64,000 nucleotides of DNA from JAOACQ01 sp049968515 (GCA_049968515.1 JBMFQR010000009.1:1-64000); one strand, 5' to 3'. Shown: positions 1 to 9,195, counted from the first letter of the stretch. Notes: a model not told the origin generated them from the sequence alone. Translations and numbers: made by a program.

Positions 1-40
1 ACCCTCCGATAAAAATTTAATCCATTTCCTATCGGAAGGT
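1..40. repeat. Imperfect inverted repeat (possible terminator)
   Basis: Bases 1-11 (ACCCTCCGATA) are complementary to 30-40 (TATCGGAAGGT) with one mismatch and an 18-base loop, and a CTTTTTTC tract follows on the plus strand about 7 bases later. It could be a weak terminator for a gene to the left of the window or part of the mobile-element debris that follows. Bases 5-12 (TCCGATAA) also match a sigma-28 -10 element, but the -35 position would be outside the window, so this cannot be judged. Confidence 0.3.
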
Positions 41-112
41 TAAATCTTTTTTCACTATAATATAGTAATCTATGTTAAAGTCAAATTTTTACAAAAAATT
101 TCAAGCCTCTAT

Positions 113-284
113 TTAACTCCACACATAATGGCTTGATACAACTAACTTTCTTGCTATTGCCACAATTGCCTTTTGTTTGCCTCTTCTTATTCTTAACCAT
201 GATAAAAGTAAGCCATCTCATTATTAAATCTAACATCTGCCTACGCAGCCTGTATCAAATAGCACCATCTGTCATCCTTGTCTT
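113..284 (-). pseudogene. IS110-type transposase C-terminal remnant, broken
   Basis: Reading the minus strand from 284 downwards gives a stretch containing CYLIQAA, an in-frame stop, then ADVRFNNEMAYFYHG. After a frame change at about 215 it continues as LRIRRGKQKAIVAIARKL and stops at 113-115. This order (QAA, a short tyrosine-rich helix, then GKxKAIVAIARKL) is what I know from the C-terminus of IS110/IS116/IS902 transposases. The gene is dead: it has at least one stop and one frameshift, and nothing of the N-terminal DEDD domain is seen. No ordinary gene is visible in 1-678, so this region looks like old mobile-element debris. Confidence 0.6.
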
Positions 285-353
285 TTTATTTTATAATAAA
301 AAGAAAAGTCAAAAATCTCAACTTATTTTAAAGAGGTGAAATACATAGGCACA

Positions 354-575
354 CTACAAAGCCACCTCTGTTAACGGGGTTTTTAGTGATAAACGAAGAA
401 GTGGCTTTTCCACCTTTAGCAAATCCAGACCAACACTATACTCTTTTTTCTCAACATCAAAATTCAGGGATACACTCCTCAAATCAAGAAAGCTTACTTT
501 TAAATCTCTGTTTAGACCAAGCCCTTCCCTCAAATATTTATTAAAAATAAAAAAGCAAGTTTTTTTGCTATTTTC
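354..575 (-). pseudogene. Unidentified 73-codon open fragment without a start codon
   Basis: The minus strand is open from a TGA at 576-578 to a TAG at 354-356. The translated stretch lacks methionine. It alternates polar and hydrophobic residues (for example KVSFLDLRSVSLNFDVEKKE), which suggests beta strands. No ribosome-binding site is visible. The upstream part (579-640) contains GTCTGTCCAAAAAAGGGAC at about 612-630, similar to the TGTCCAAAAAG end sequence near the transposase remnant at 52243-52467. The fragment is probably the tail of a decayed gene; I do not recognise the family. Bases 579-678 hold no supported gene. Confidence 0.25.
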
Positions 576-678
576 TCAAATTTGATATAACCTAAATTTG
601 TGTGGTGCTTGTGTCTGTCCAAAAAAGGGACTTTTAGATAGCCCCATAAAATTTAAATAAAAGTTATTGGCCATTTTT

Positions 679-1944
679 ATGAATATTAAATTTTTATTAT
701 TCTTTTTCTTTTTATTTAACTTTAATTATGTCTTCCCACTTATCCTTGTTCCAATGGACACGTCCCAGGCCAATCACCTCAAGGCCTATGGGCTTGTTTA
801 TAAATCCCTGTCTTATGGATACAAGGTAAAATGGCTACTAAACTACCGGGGAGGAAGTTTTGTAATTCTTGCTGATGACGGGAAAATAAAAGACTTTGCT
901 TTAACAAGATTAATTTCGGTAGAAGATATATCGGAAAGCAGCCTGGCCTCAATTGAAAACTCTTTTGCCACAAAAAATCAGAAAGCTATCGAGCTTACAG
1001 TCGCACCAAAAATAGCAGTATATGCCCCACCATGGAATATGCCGTGGGATGATGCTGTAACACTTGTGCTAAATTATGCCGAAATCCCATATTCACGTAT
1101 CTGGGATGAAGAAATATTAGCTCAAAACATTCTCGAAAATGAAAATTTTGACTGGTTACACCTTCACCATGAAGATTTTACAGGGCAGCATGGAAAATTC
1201 TGGTTTGCTTATGGAAACGAAAACTGGTATAAGAGAAGAGAGACTTTATTTCACGAAACGGCCAGAAAACTGGGGTTTAACAACATACAGAATGAAAAAA
1301 AAGCGATTGCACAGAAAATAAAAAAGTTTGTAGAGAATGGCGGTTTTCTTTTTGCAATGTGTGCAGCAACAGACACACTCGATATAGCACTGGCAACGGC
1401 TGGTATTGACATTATTCCCCCCGAAATTGATGGAACACCAATCGATAAAGATTTTGAAAAGAAAATAGATTTTAAAGAAACAATGGCATTTAAAGACTTC
1501 AAGCTTTACACAAGCCCATACATATATGAATTTTCGGACATTGACATAGATCCAGCAGAAGAAGGAATTTTAACATCCCCTTTTTATTTTGAACTTGAGG
1601 AATTCTCGGTAGAATATGATACCATCCCGGGCATTCTGATACAGAATCATACTAAAAGGATAAAGGGCTTCCTGGGTCAGACAACCGGGTTCAGGCTTGA
1701 AAAACTGAAAGAAAACATTATTATCTTGAATCGTATACCTGAGAAAAACTGGGTAACTTACATATGTGGAGAAAAAGGAAAAGGCTTTTTCAGTTTTTTA
1801 GGAGGCCACGACCCCGAAGACTACAGTCACAAAGTTGGAGACCCCCCAACAAACCTTGAGCTTTATCCTAATTCGCCGGGCTATAGACTCATATTAAACA
1901 ATGTTTTCCTACCAGCAAGCAAAGAGAAAAAGAAAAAGACATAA
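679..1944 (+). CDS. Exported protein of the Bacteroidota 'asparagine synthetase B' (misnamed) family
   Basis: The product is 421 residues. It starts with a hydrophobic signal sequence and continues with LIPMD-like and LLNYRGGSF motifs, APKIAVYAPPWNMPWDDAVT, LHLHHEDFTGQHGKFW, and GGFLFAMCAATDTLDIALA. These match, from memory, a family common in Bacteroidota that databases often label asparagine synthetase B. It has no glutamine amidotransferase N-terminal Cys and no ATP-pyrophosphatase loop, so that name is not supported. The GGFLFAMCAATD segment resembles the nucleophile elbow of class-I amidotransferase-like folds; this is inference. I preferred the ATG at 679 over an in-frame TTG at 667, although neither has a good ribosome-binding site. 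It ends 23 bases from the convergent gene at 1968. Confidence 0.6.
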   Translation: MNIKFLLFFFFLFNFNYVFPLILVPMDTSQANHLKAYGLVYKSLSYGYKVKWLLNYRGGSFVILADDGKIKDFALTRLISVEDISESSLASIENSFATKNQKAIELTVAPKIAVYAPPWNMPWDDAVTLVLNYAEIPYSRIWDEEILAQNILENENFDWLHLHHEDFTGQHGKFWFAYGNENWYKRRETLFHETARKLGFNNIQNEKKAIAQKIKKFVENGGFLFAMCAATDTLDIALATAGIDIIPPEIDGTPIDKDFEKKIDFKETMAFKDFKLYTSPYIYEFSDIDIDPAEEGILTSPFYFELEEFSVEYDTIPGILIQNHTKRIKGFLGQTTGFRLEKLKENIIILNRIPEKNWVTYICGEKGKGFFSFLGGHDPEDYSHKVGDPPTNLELYPNSPGYRLILNNVFLPASKEKKKKT

Positions 1945-1967
1945 TGAGAATGCTAAATTTTTCGACT

Positions 1968-2828
1968 TTATTTCAAGACCTTTCTTATTGCCCCTCCATC
2001 AGATGGGTCAATAAATCTATCTATTAATTTCCACCTCTCTATATGAATTAGAGGTACTTCTGGTATAAGAGTTGTTATAGGACTTAAAGTCTCAAGCTCA
2101 CAGAAATTCTTGGAGGTATAAATCTCAATTGCACAATTGTCATCCGGATAAATCGCCCCCTGAATAAAATTAAACTTCTTTATAAATGTGTAATTCCTGT
2201 TGGATACTCCCAAAAAACCCTCATAGCCTGTCGTACCAACCTTCGACATTTCACCATTCACCTTTATCAGAAAAAGATCTTTGCCCCTGATAAATTGTGT
2301 GCTATCAATATTTGTAGATTGCCCCGGCCATTTTTCCCAGTAGATTATCTTTTTCATCTTCCATTCACCCGGAGTTGTCCAGGGAAAAAATATAGTTCCT
2401 TCTGGAATAATGCAGGTCAATGCCCAGATACCCCCCTGATAAAGCATTTCTCCTCTATTTATCAATATATGCTTAACAATGAAATCATCTCCATCAACTG
2501 AAATAATGATTGATTTTTCAAGCCCGGTTTTTTTATCAAGTTTAAAAACCTTTACAAAATCCTTTGAACTTTCGACCATACACTTATCATTATCCGGGAC
2601 ATAGGCATCCTCAGTTTCCGGACTTACCCAGAACCTATGTCCTCCAATTATCTTCCATTTTTCGCGTTTGATTTTCTCCCTTTCATCTATGAACAAGATA
2701 TTTTCATTCTCAAATCCAAAAAAAAGAATTCTCGGTCCTACATCAGTTGTAATAATCATTCTCCTATTATTATGAGAGATTTCAAAACAATGATTGTACT
2801 TAAAAAACTTCACTTCTCTTATATCCAT
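1968..2828 (-). CDS. DUF4380 family, aldose-1-epimerase-like fold
   Basis: The product is 286 residues without a signal peptide. The sequence has TDVGPRILFFGFENENILF near residue 29, GGHRFWVSPETED near 63, and a later beta-rich half (TTGYEGFLG, GAIYPDDNCAIEIYTS), the pattern of DUF4380 proteins. These are related to galactose mutarotase-like beta sandwiches. The substrate is unknown. The start ATG at 2828 is preceded by GAGGAG. It lies 17 bases downstream of nrdJ on the same strand and is likely co-transcribed with it, though no functional link is obvious. Confidence 0.6.
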   Translation of the reverse strand: MDIREVKFFKYNHCFEISHNNRRMIITTDVGPRILFFGFENENILFIDEREKIKREKWKIIGGHRFWVSPETEDAYVPDNDKCMVESSKDFVKVFKLDKKTGLEKSIIISVDGDDFIVKHILINRGEMLYQGGIWALTCIIPEGTIFFPWTTPGEWKMKKIIYWEKWPGQSTNIDSTQFIRGKDLFLIKVNGEMSKVGTTGYEGFLGVSNRNYTFIKKFNFIQGAIYPDDNCAIEIYTSKNFCELETLSPITTLIPEVPLIHIERWKLIDRFIDPSDGGAIRKVLK

Positions 2829-2845
2829 TTAATCCTCCTCAATTT

Positions 2846-5281
2846 TTATCCACATTTTGAAAAACCACAATACAGACAGGAATAACAATCCTCTGTCTTT
2901 ATAAAGGCTTTCTCACCACAATTTGGACATATTAATGCCCCCTCAATCTCTGTTTTGTTTAATTCATCCATAGATTTCTTTTCATAGCCTTCTCTGAAGA
3001 GCGAAGGAGACTTTAGCTTGTCTTCAAGCTTTCTGGCATAATCCCGTAAGATTTTTCCCACAGCATCCGGAACGCTCTTTATCAACCTTCCATTATCCCA
3101 GGTGGTTGAATCTCCCGTTATACCAACAAGTGTATCTGCAATCCTCGAAACTGAAACACCACTCTGCAGTGCAATTGAAATCACTCTCCCTAAAGCCTCA
3201 GAAAAAGCCGATATCTCAGAGCCGTGTTTTGATATATTTATAAAAATCTCAATGGGTAATCCATTCTCATCAAATCCAATAGAGGTGTATAATGTGCCGC
3301 TGCCTGTTTTTGTCTTTATTATCTCTCCACCGAGAGCCTTTGGTCTTTCCCATTTTACACATTCTCTGCTCACTTTAATTCCTTTTCCAGTTTTTTTAAT
3401 TGAAGTCATCGGCTGAAATGATTTACAACCATCACGGTAAATTGTTACCCCCTTTAAACCTCTTTCCCATGCATAAAAGTAAATTTCTTTTATCTCGTCG
3501 ACTGTAGTAGAATTTGGAAGATTGATTGTAGAAGATATACTATTTGAAATATACTTTTGAATGGCCGACTGCATTTTTATCCTGTCTTTATAATCAAGGT
3601 CATGTGCCACAACAAAAACCCTTCTTAATTCTTCGGGTAATTCCTTTATACTCTGACAGCTCCCGCCATTTTCAATAACTTTTTTAATTATTTCATCTTC
3701 GTTTTTAACAGCCTTTCTGAATTCTGGGTCAACAAAGATAAGACTCCCACCATCAATCAAGTTTTTGTTATAGGCAAGTGAAAATTGTGGCTCAAGTGAG
3801 TATGTATAAGCATCAAGAATCAAACTGATAGTACCTGTAGGTGCAAGTGTAGTCCAGTTTGAATTTCTTATTCCATATTTTTCTATAAGATTTTCGACTT
3901 CTTTCTTCTCATCTTCATTATCAAAATAAAGCTTAACCACATTAATAAGGGCTTCTTTGTTTTCCTCAAACAATGGAAAACTCCTCTTCTCTTTTGCAAT
4001 CTCAATCGATTCATAAATTGCTGTCTGTGTCATTGCCTTTGAAACTTCACTGGCAAACTCCATTCCTTCGGATGAATTATAGGCAATTCTCAACTTAAAA
4101 AGTGTTTCGGCAAGGCCAGTAAAACCAAGGCCAATAGGCCTAATCTTCTTTGTATTTATCTCAAATTCTTCTGTCGGAAATGCTGAAACATCTATAACAT
4201 TATCAAGCCCTCTTACAGCCAATCTCACAACCTCTTTAAATCCCTCAATGTCAAAATCTCCATTCTTTTTCACAAATTTCACTAAATTTATAGAACCCAA
4301 ATTACAACTCGTGTAGTTATGAAGGCTTTGCTCTCCACAGGGATTTGTTGAAGAAATACGTCCCAGAGATGGTACGGTATCAAACTCATTTGCTCTGTCA
4401 ATAAACCAGACACCGGGGTCGGCAGTCCTCCATGCAGAGGTTGCAATCCTATCAAAAAGCTCTCTGGCCTTTAATTTTTTAATTTCTTTGCCGTTCCATC
4501 TCAAAGCAAAATCTAAATCATTCTTCACTGCGTTCATAAACTCATCTGTTATAGCCACACTGATATTCATATTTGAAAGTGGCTCAAAAACCTTCCTGCG
4601 TAAATCTGAAAGAATAAGATTTTTGATATTCTCATCTGAAACAAACTCATTTACAAGATAATTAAGCTCGCCCATCATCCTATCGATAAAATCATCCGGC
4701 AAATCTAAAGAATTCTCCCTTTTTATGTTTTCAATAAAATCCTTTGATGTAATAAACTCTTCTATGTCTGGATGATAGACATTCATCATTGCCATAAAAG
4801 CAGCACGCCTCACACCACCACTCTTTACAGTCTCACCTACCTCATCAAACAGATGCATAAAACTTACAGGTCCGCTTGATGTACCACCCCTTCCCACAGG
4901 AAACCCTTTTGGCCTTAAGACCCCAAAATTTAACCCCATTCCAGCACCAGCCTTAAAAGTAATAGCTGTATCCATTGCAGCCTTCATTATCGCCTTCATA
5001 TCATCTTCAAGTCCACCTACAAAGCAACTTGAAGAAAGAGGAAAATCGCTTCCAGCATTAAATAATGTGGGGGAAGAAAACATAAACTTCTGTTCTACCA
5101 TCAGGTTGAAAAAAAGATTTTTGTATTTCTGTTTGAGCTCTTCTGTCCTTTCTGCTGACGAGACAAAATTTGCCACTCTTTCAAATAACTCTTCCGGCGT
5201 CTTTTCTAAAAGATGGCCTTCTCTATCTTTTTTATAATAGAATTTTTCAAGTATGAAAAGCGCATTTTCTGAAAAAGGCAT
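2846..5281 (-). CDS. nrdJ: Adenosylcobalamin-dependent (class II) ribonucleotide reductase
   Basis: This 811-residue enzyme reduces ribonucleotides to deoxyribonucleotides using a coenzyme-B12 radical. The catalytic region is visible: SSSCFVGG with Cys86, STNPCGEQSLHNYTSCNLGS with Cys315, Glu317 and Cys326, and LAPTGTISLILDAYTYSLEP further on. The last 27 residues form a zinc ribbon with repeated CxxC pairs, carrying the C-terminal cysteines used for re-reduction in this subfamily. The length agrees with bacterial NrdJ. The start ATG at 5281 has GAGGT upstream, and a promoter is visible at 5309-5337. No class I or III reductase is present in the window. Confidence 0.93.
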   Translation of the reverse strand: MPFSENALFILEKFYYKKDREGHLLEKTPEELFERVANFVSSAERTEELKQKYKNLFFNLMVEQKFMFSSPTLFNAGSDFPLSSSCFVGGLEDDMKAIMKAAMDTAITFKAGAGMGLNFGVLRPKGFPVGRGGTSSGPVSFMHLFDEVGETVKSGGVRRAAFMAMMNVYHPDIEEFITSKDFIENIKRENSLDLPDDFIDRMMGELNYLVNEFVSDENIKNLILSDLRRKVFEPLSNMNISVAITDEFMNAVKNDLDFALRWNGKEIKKLKARELFDRIATSAWRTADPGVWFIDRANEFDTVPSLGRISSTNPCGEQSLHNYTSCNLGSINLVKFVKKNGDFDIEGFKEVVRLAVRGLDNVIDVSAFPTEEFEINTKKIRPIGLGFTGLAETLFKLRIAYNSSEGMEFASEVSKAMTQTAIYESIEIAKEKRSFPLFEENKEALINVVKLYFDNEDEKKEVENLIEKYGIRNSNWTTLAPTGTISLILDAYTYSLEPQFSLAYNKNLIDGGSLIFVDPEFRKAVKNEDEIIKKVIENGGSCQSIKELPEELRRVFVVAHDLDYKDRIKMQSAIQKYISNSISSTINLPNSTTVDEIKEIYFYAWERGLKGVTIYRDGCKSFQPMTSIKKTGKGIKVSRECVKWERPKALGGEIIKTKTGSGTLYTSIGFDENGLPIEIFINISKHGSEISAFSEALGRVISIALQSGVSVSRIADTLVGITGDSTTWDNGRLIKSVPDAVGKILRDYARKLEDKLKSPSLFREGYEKKSMDELNKTEIEGALICPNCGEKAFIKTEDCYSCLYCGFSKCG

Positions 5282-5308
5282 ATGTACCTCACAAATTCCT
5301 TATAAGAT

Positions 5309-5337
5309 ATTTTAAATCATTTTAAAAGATATGTCAC
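5309..5337 (-). promoter_or_regulatory. Sigma-70-type promoter of nrdJ
   Basis: Reading the minus strand, GTGACA (5332-5337) and TAAAAT (5309-5314) are separated by exactly 17 bases, and the nrdJ ATG begins 27 bases after the -10. I see no B12 riboswitch-like structure in the short leader. Confidence 0.5.
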
Positions 5338-5400
5338 CATTTTTTATTAATTCCCCCTCACTTTTTTGTGCTTATAAACAATAAACACCAGAATACAGAT

Positions 5401-5429
5401 TTGTCATTTTAAAGATTTTAGTGTATAAT
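5401..5429 (+). promoter_or_regulatory. Sigma-70-type promoter of ychF
   Basis: TTGTCA (5401-5406) and TATAAT (5424-5429) are 17 bases apart. The ychF ATG starts 32 bases after the -10. It is divergent from the nrdJ promoter in the same 180-base gap. Confidence 0.65.
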
Positions 5430-5461
5430 AATTTAATAGAATCTAAAGATGAGGAAATAAA

Positions 5462-6556
5462 ATGGGTTTTAGTTGTGGTATCGTCGGTTTACCAAATGTT
5501 GGCAAATCTACTTTATTTAACGCGCTGACAAAATTAAGTGTTCCAGCCTCAAACTTCCCATTCTGTACTGTTGACCCGAATGTAGGAATTGTTAATGTCC
5601 CGGATAAAAGGCTCGAAATTATCGCAAAACTTTCCGGTTCTGCAAAGATCACCCCTACCACAGTGGAATTTGTGGATATAGCAGGTCTTGTGAAGGGGGC
5701 AAGCAAGGGCGAGGGGCTCGGAAATCAGTTTCTGGCAAACATTCGTAATGTTGATGCTGTGGTACAGGTTGTTCGCCTTTTTGAAAATGAAAATATCATT
5801 CATATTGGAGAAGTAGATCCAGTAAGAGATATTGATATAATAAACTACGAGCTTATCTTTAAGGACCTTGAGACATTAGAAAACATTATATCAAAGAAAG
5901 AAAAGACAAGAGTGAAAGCAAAAGAGTCGGAAGCAGAACTTGATCTACTCAACAGAGTAAAAAATGAGATAACCGCCGGCAACCTGATGAAAAATATAAA
6001 ACTCACAGAAGAAGAAAGAACCTATCTAAAACAATATCAGTTCTTAACATTAAAGAAAACCTTAATTGTAGCAAATGTAGCAGAAGACGACTTAAAAACC
6101 TATCAATCAAATCCAAAATATCTTGCACTGGAGAAAAAGGCAAAGGAAATCAATTGTGACGTCCTCGTTCTTTCAGTAAGAATTGAGCAGGAACTTTCAG
6201 AACTTGAAGAAGAGGAAGCTAAAGAATACTTAAATGAACTTGGTCTCGACCAGAGTGGCCTCGAAAAGCTAATTTTAGAAGGCTATAAAATCCTTGGGTT
6301 AATCACATTTTTTACAACAGGTGAGAAAGAAACCCGAGCCTGGACAATAAAAAGGGGGAGTAAGGCTATAGATGCTGCTGGTGAAATTCATTCGGATATG
6401 GCAAAGGGCTTTATCAGGGCAGAGGTTGTCAGCTACGAGGATTTTGTCAGGGAAGGAAGCTGGAATACCTTGAAGGAAAAAGGTCTTATAAGGCTTGAGG
6501 GCAAAGATTATGAAGTTAAAGATGGCGACATAATGATAATAAGATTCAGTGTATGA
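5462..6556 (+). CDS. ychF: Ribosome-associated ATPase YchF/OLA1
   Basis: This 364-residue TRAFAC P-loop protein has the G1 loop GLPNVGKST at residues 9-17, a FVDIAGLVKGASKGEGLGN G3 segment, and the NxxE variant of G4 (NVAED). That variant is the hallmark explaining why YchF prefers ATP to GTP. A coiled-coil insertion (about residues 130-190) is followed by the C-terminal TGS domain (KGFIRAEVVSYEDF, then GDIMIIRFSV). The length matches the family exactly. The start follows GATGAGGAAATAA. It probably associates with ribosomes; its precise role is unsettled in the family. Confidence 0.93.
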   Translation: MGFSCGIVGLPNVGKSTLFNALTKLSVPASNFPFCTVDPNVGIVNVPDKRLEIIAKLSGSAKITPTTVEFVDIAGLVKGASKGEGLGNQFLANIRNVDAVVQVVRLFENENIIHIGEVDPVRDIDIINYELIFKDLETLENIISKKEKTRVKAKESEAELDLLNRVKNEITAGNLMKNIKLTEEERTYLKQYQFLTLKKTLIVANVAEDDLKTYQSNPKYLALEKKAKEINCDVLVLSVRIEQELSELEEEEAKEYLNELGLDQSGLEKLILEGYKILGLITFFTTGEKETRAWTIKRGSKAIDAAGEIHSDMAKGFIRAEVVSYEDFVREGSWNTLKEKGLIRLEGKDYEVKDGDIMIIRFSV

Positions 6557-6631
6557 ATAAAACACTTTCTTGCAAACTCATACAAAATTTCTAAAACTTG
6601 AATTATTTAAAAAAACTTTTTATCATTTCTT

Positions 6632-7576
6632 ATGGTATTTATCATAAGTATTCTAATCTTTTTGTCTGGCTTTCTATTTGGCAGTGTTAATATAAATGAA
6701 GTCATCTTCTTTGATAATATTGATGAAAGCTACAGATATACGACCAACTCAACTGAGATTATTTCAAATCTATTTGAAAACGCCACAATAAGCAACATTG
6801 CAGATAATATCAGCCTTAACACCATAGTGTACAGAATTGAAGATACCATCTACATCAAAATGAAGGCCTTCACAAACAATAATCTTATTGCCGAAGATGA
6901 GGTTTATACAAAGTATCCATTAAAAAAAGAGGGATGGCTTACTGCTATATCAAATATTTCTGAAAGGATGGTTATTATCTTAAATGGTGAAAATATAGAG
7001 CCCTATGTGTCAAAAGAAGACAGGGAATTGAGAACAAAGATAAACAGCCTGTCTGATAATGAATTAACAGACCTGATTGAAAAAGAACTTAGTAAAGTAG
7101 AATCACTCCAGTTAATATCTTTGATGAATATTGGTTACACCTATCCCTTGAATCTTGAGATAAGCTTCCTTGAGGTTTTTAAGACATGGAGCATTAAGAA
7201 ACTATTTCATCTCGGAATTGGAACAACCCTATTTAAGATATACCCACAACTCCCCTATGAGACCAATACAGCCACAACCATTTTTCCTGTAGAAATTTAT
7301 CTCCCTGTTTTTATTTCAAAAGACTTAAAATATAATGACTTAATTATAAATTTTGAATGGGCGTGGTATAGAAATTTCTCAACACAAACAAACACCAATC
7401 AAAATGCACCTTCCGTAACAAGACCTATATCAGAGGCAAACTATATCGATCTGAACATAAGATACTTTCTTCCCTACTCCATTATCAAAACAGGACTTCA
7501 TTACAATTACATAAGGGATGAAATACTCTTTTACATAGGACTCGAGATTTTTATAGGAAAATATTCAAAAGATTGA
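6632..7576 (+). CDS. Exported protein of unknown function, possible outer-membrane beta-barrel
   Basis: The product is 314 residues. It has an N-terminal hydrophobic signal (residues 1-17, ending near FLFGS). A middle section contains an acidic helix (KEDRELRTKINSLSDNELT), and the C-terminal 160 residues are rich in alternating aromatic strands such as LIINFEWAWYRNF and EILFYIGLEIFIGKY. That pattern suits a small outer-membrane barrel. I do not recognise the family. The start ATG lacks a clear ribosome-binding site but no better start exists. It lies 75 bases after ychF, and its stop is one base from the convergent GGDEF gene. Confidence 0.5.
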   Translation: MVFIISILIFLSGFLFGSVNINEVIFFDNIDESYRYTTNSTEIISNLFENATISNIADNISLNTIVYRIEDTIYIKMKAFTNNNLIAEDEVYTKYPLKKEGWLTAISNISERMVIILNGENIEPYVSKEDRELRTKINSLSDNELTDLIEKELSKVESLQLISLMNIGYTYPLNLEISFLEVFKTWSIKKLFHLGIGTTLFKIYPQLPYETNTATTIFPVEIYLPVFISKDLKYNDLIINFEWAWYRNFSTQTNTNQNAPSVTRPISEANYIDLNIRYFLPYSIIKTGLHYNYIRDEILFYIGLEIFIGKYSKD

Positions 7577-7577
7577 A

Positions 7578-8348
7578 CTACTTTTTCACATATAATTTTC
7601 TTATTTTTGCATACTCATCTTTTTTGGACGGATCATATATTGAAAACCTGTCTTTTCCAAGATACTTGGCTTCATAAAGTGCATTATCCGCTTCGTGCTG
7701 TAACCTTTGATAATCCTCCTCAATCTTCTTATCATCAAGAAATTTCTGCTCCACAAATCGATAGCTAATTGAGGAAATGCCTGCACTTAAAGTCACTTTC
7801 AGATTCTCTCCTTTATATTCAATACAGATACCCCGTACCTTATCCATAATTTTTGAAACATAAGTTTTAGCTCCTTCAACTTCAGTGGCTGGTAGTATAA
7901 CATCAAACTCCTCTCCACCAAATCTTATTACATAATCTGTAGGCCTCGAGTTGGCTTTAAGAATATTTGCAATCTCAACAAGAACCCTATCACCCACCTC
8001 ATGACCATAACGATTATTAAAAACAGAAAAGTCATCTATATCAAACCTCACAAAAGAAACATGATAATACATCTGCCTGAAGCCATCATAAAATATCCTT
8101 GAAGCAGTCTTAACAATGTTAGTAAGATAATCCCTTTTAAATTTAAGTAAATTTGTCTTTTCATCTATATTTACCTTTTCCTCAAGCAAACTGTACTTAT
8201 CAAGTAAAGAAAAATATTCCAGCTCACCAAGCCTTATAGTCTCAACTATATCATCATCAATAACACCAGCCTTATATAGCTGGGTCAAAAGCTGGATATT
8301 CCTTAGCTGAAAGTCTTTTAATTCAATACTTTTTCCCTCTTCATTCAT
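7578..8348 (-). CDS. Diguanylate cyclase (GGDEF domain)
   Basis: This 256-residue cytoplasmic protein should make cyclic di-GMP from two GTP. The catalytic GGEEF signature is at residues 144-148, and an inhibitory I-site RxxD (RPTD, 135-138) lies exactly five residues before it, so product inhibition is expected. The metal-binding FDIDDFSVFNNRYGHEVGD stretch is intact. The N-terminal 75 residues are helical with no recognised sensor. The start follows AGGAG. It is 22 bases after ruvA. Two PilZ-like proteins in the window (26969 and 60425) are possible downstream partners. Confidence 0.9.
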   Translation of the reverse strand: MNEEGKSIELKDFQLRNIQLLTQLYKAGVIDDDIVETIRLGELEYFSLLDKYSLLEEKVNIDEKTNLLKFKRDYLTNIVKTASRIFYDGFRQMYYHVSFVRFDIDDFSVFNNRYGHEVGDRVLVEIANILKANSRPTDYVIRFGGEEFDVILPATEVEGAKTYVSKIMDKVRGICIEYKGENLKVTLSAGISSISYRFVEQKFLDDKKIEEDYQRLQHEADNALYEAKYLGKDRFSIYDPSKKDEYAKIRKLYVKK

Positions 8349-8370
8349 AAAAAAGCTCCTGAAAAATAAT

Positions 8371-8973
8371 TCATCTTACCATTAAAGCAAGCACTCTTTT
8401 TATAATTTCTTCTACACCCATATTGTTTATATTATCTTTGTCGGAAAATACATTTTCTATTGTCTTTTTAGCCTCAAAGTCAGAATAACCCAATACTCTC
8501 AATGCCATCAAAACCTCCATTTTCTTCTTTTCAACCTCACTCAACTGTCCGGCATCTTCTAAAGGTTCCACTTTTTTTATCTTATCTCCAAGCTCAAGAA
8601 TTATTCTTGAAGCAAGCTTACTTCCTATTCCTTTAACACCTGCAAAAGCCTTTTCATTTTGAGAAATAATAGCCTTTCTTATATCATTTACAGAAAGCTC
8701 AGATAAAATTCTTAAAGATTGCTTCAAACCAACCCCATTAACAGAAATCAGTAGCTCAAAGATTTTCTTTTCCTCCGGGGTTAAGAATCCAACAAGAGAA
8801 ACCTCATTTTCCTTTATAATAAATTTCAAAAATAAATTTACCTCTTCACCAGATTCTGGAAGTGCCTCAAAAGTTTTCAAAGAGAGAAGGATTTCATAGC
8901 CAATACCATTACACTCAACTATTACCCTGCCCTCTTCTTTTCCAGCAATTCTACCCTTTATGAAGCTAAACAT
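8371..8973 (-). CDS. ruvA: Holliday junction DNA helicase subunit RuvA
   Basis: The product is 200 residues, the usual RuvA length. The OB-fold domain I is followed by two helix-hairpin-helix motifs (LLISVNGVGLKQSLRIL and FAGVKGIGSKLASRII), then a linker and the C-terminal domain III that contacts RuvB (LMALRVLGYSDFEAKKTI). It binds four-way junctions and loads RuvB for branch migration. ruvB and ruvC are not in the window. No strong ribosome-binding site is visible before the ATG. Confidence 0.93.
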   Translation of the reverse strand: MFSFIKGRIAGKEEGRVIVECNGIGYEILLSLKTFEALPESGEEVNLFLKFIIKENEVSLVGFLTPEEKKIFELLISVNGVGLKQSLRILSELSVNDIRKAIISQNEKAFAGVKGIGSKLASRIILELGDKIKKVEPLEDAGQLSEVEKKKMEVLMALRVLGYSDFEAKKTIENVFSDKDNINNMGVEEIIKRVLALMVR

Positions 8974-9027
8974 AGCTTTATTCTAAAGCAAAAATATGCT
9001 TATGTCAATTCAGATTTTATTTACTCT

Positions 9028-9067
9028 CTACGTTGAGTAGCTATTTTTTACTCAATATATTTCGTAG
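9028..9067. repeat. Bipartite inverted repeat between ruvA and the esterase gene
   Basis: TTGAGTA (9033-9039) pairs with TACTCAA (9049-9055), and the outer CTACG (9028-9032) pairs with CGTAG (9063-9067) after an unpaired seven-base bulge. No T-tract follows, so a regulatory site or remnant is as likely as a terminator. Confidence 0.35.
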
Positions 9068-9166
9068 TTACAAGTCAATCAACAGTTTGTTTTGCTCAAT
9101 ATTTTTACAACTTTCCAGACAATCCTGCTACATTAGATAAAATCTAAAAATTTTTTTGAAAATATA

Positions 9167-9195
9167 TTGACAGGAAAAATAAATTGTATTAAAAT
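9167..9195 (+). promoter_or_regulatory. Consensus sigma-70 promoter of the secreted esterase
   Basis: TTGACA (9167-9172), a 17-base spacer and TAAAAT (9190-9195) form the best -35/-10 pair in the window. The ATG follows at 9249 after AAAGGAGG. Confidence 0.7.

Noticed and set aside
133..339. A plus-strand reading frame of 68 codons near the left end
   Set aside because: It has no ribosome-binding site and is the antisense of the broken IS110 transposase tail.
2846..5461. Cobalamin riboswitch upstream of nrdJ
   Set aside because: The leader between the -10 and the ATG is only 27 bases, too short for a B12 riboswitch.
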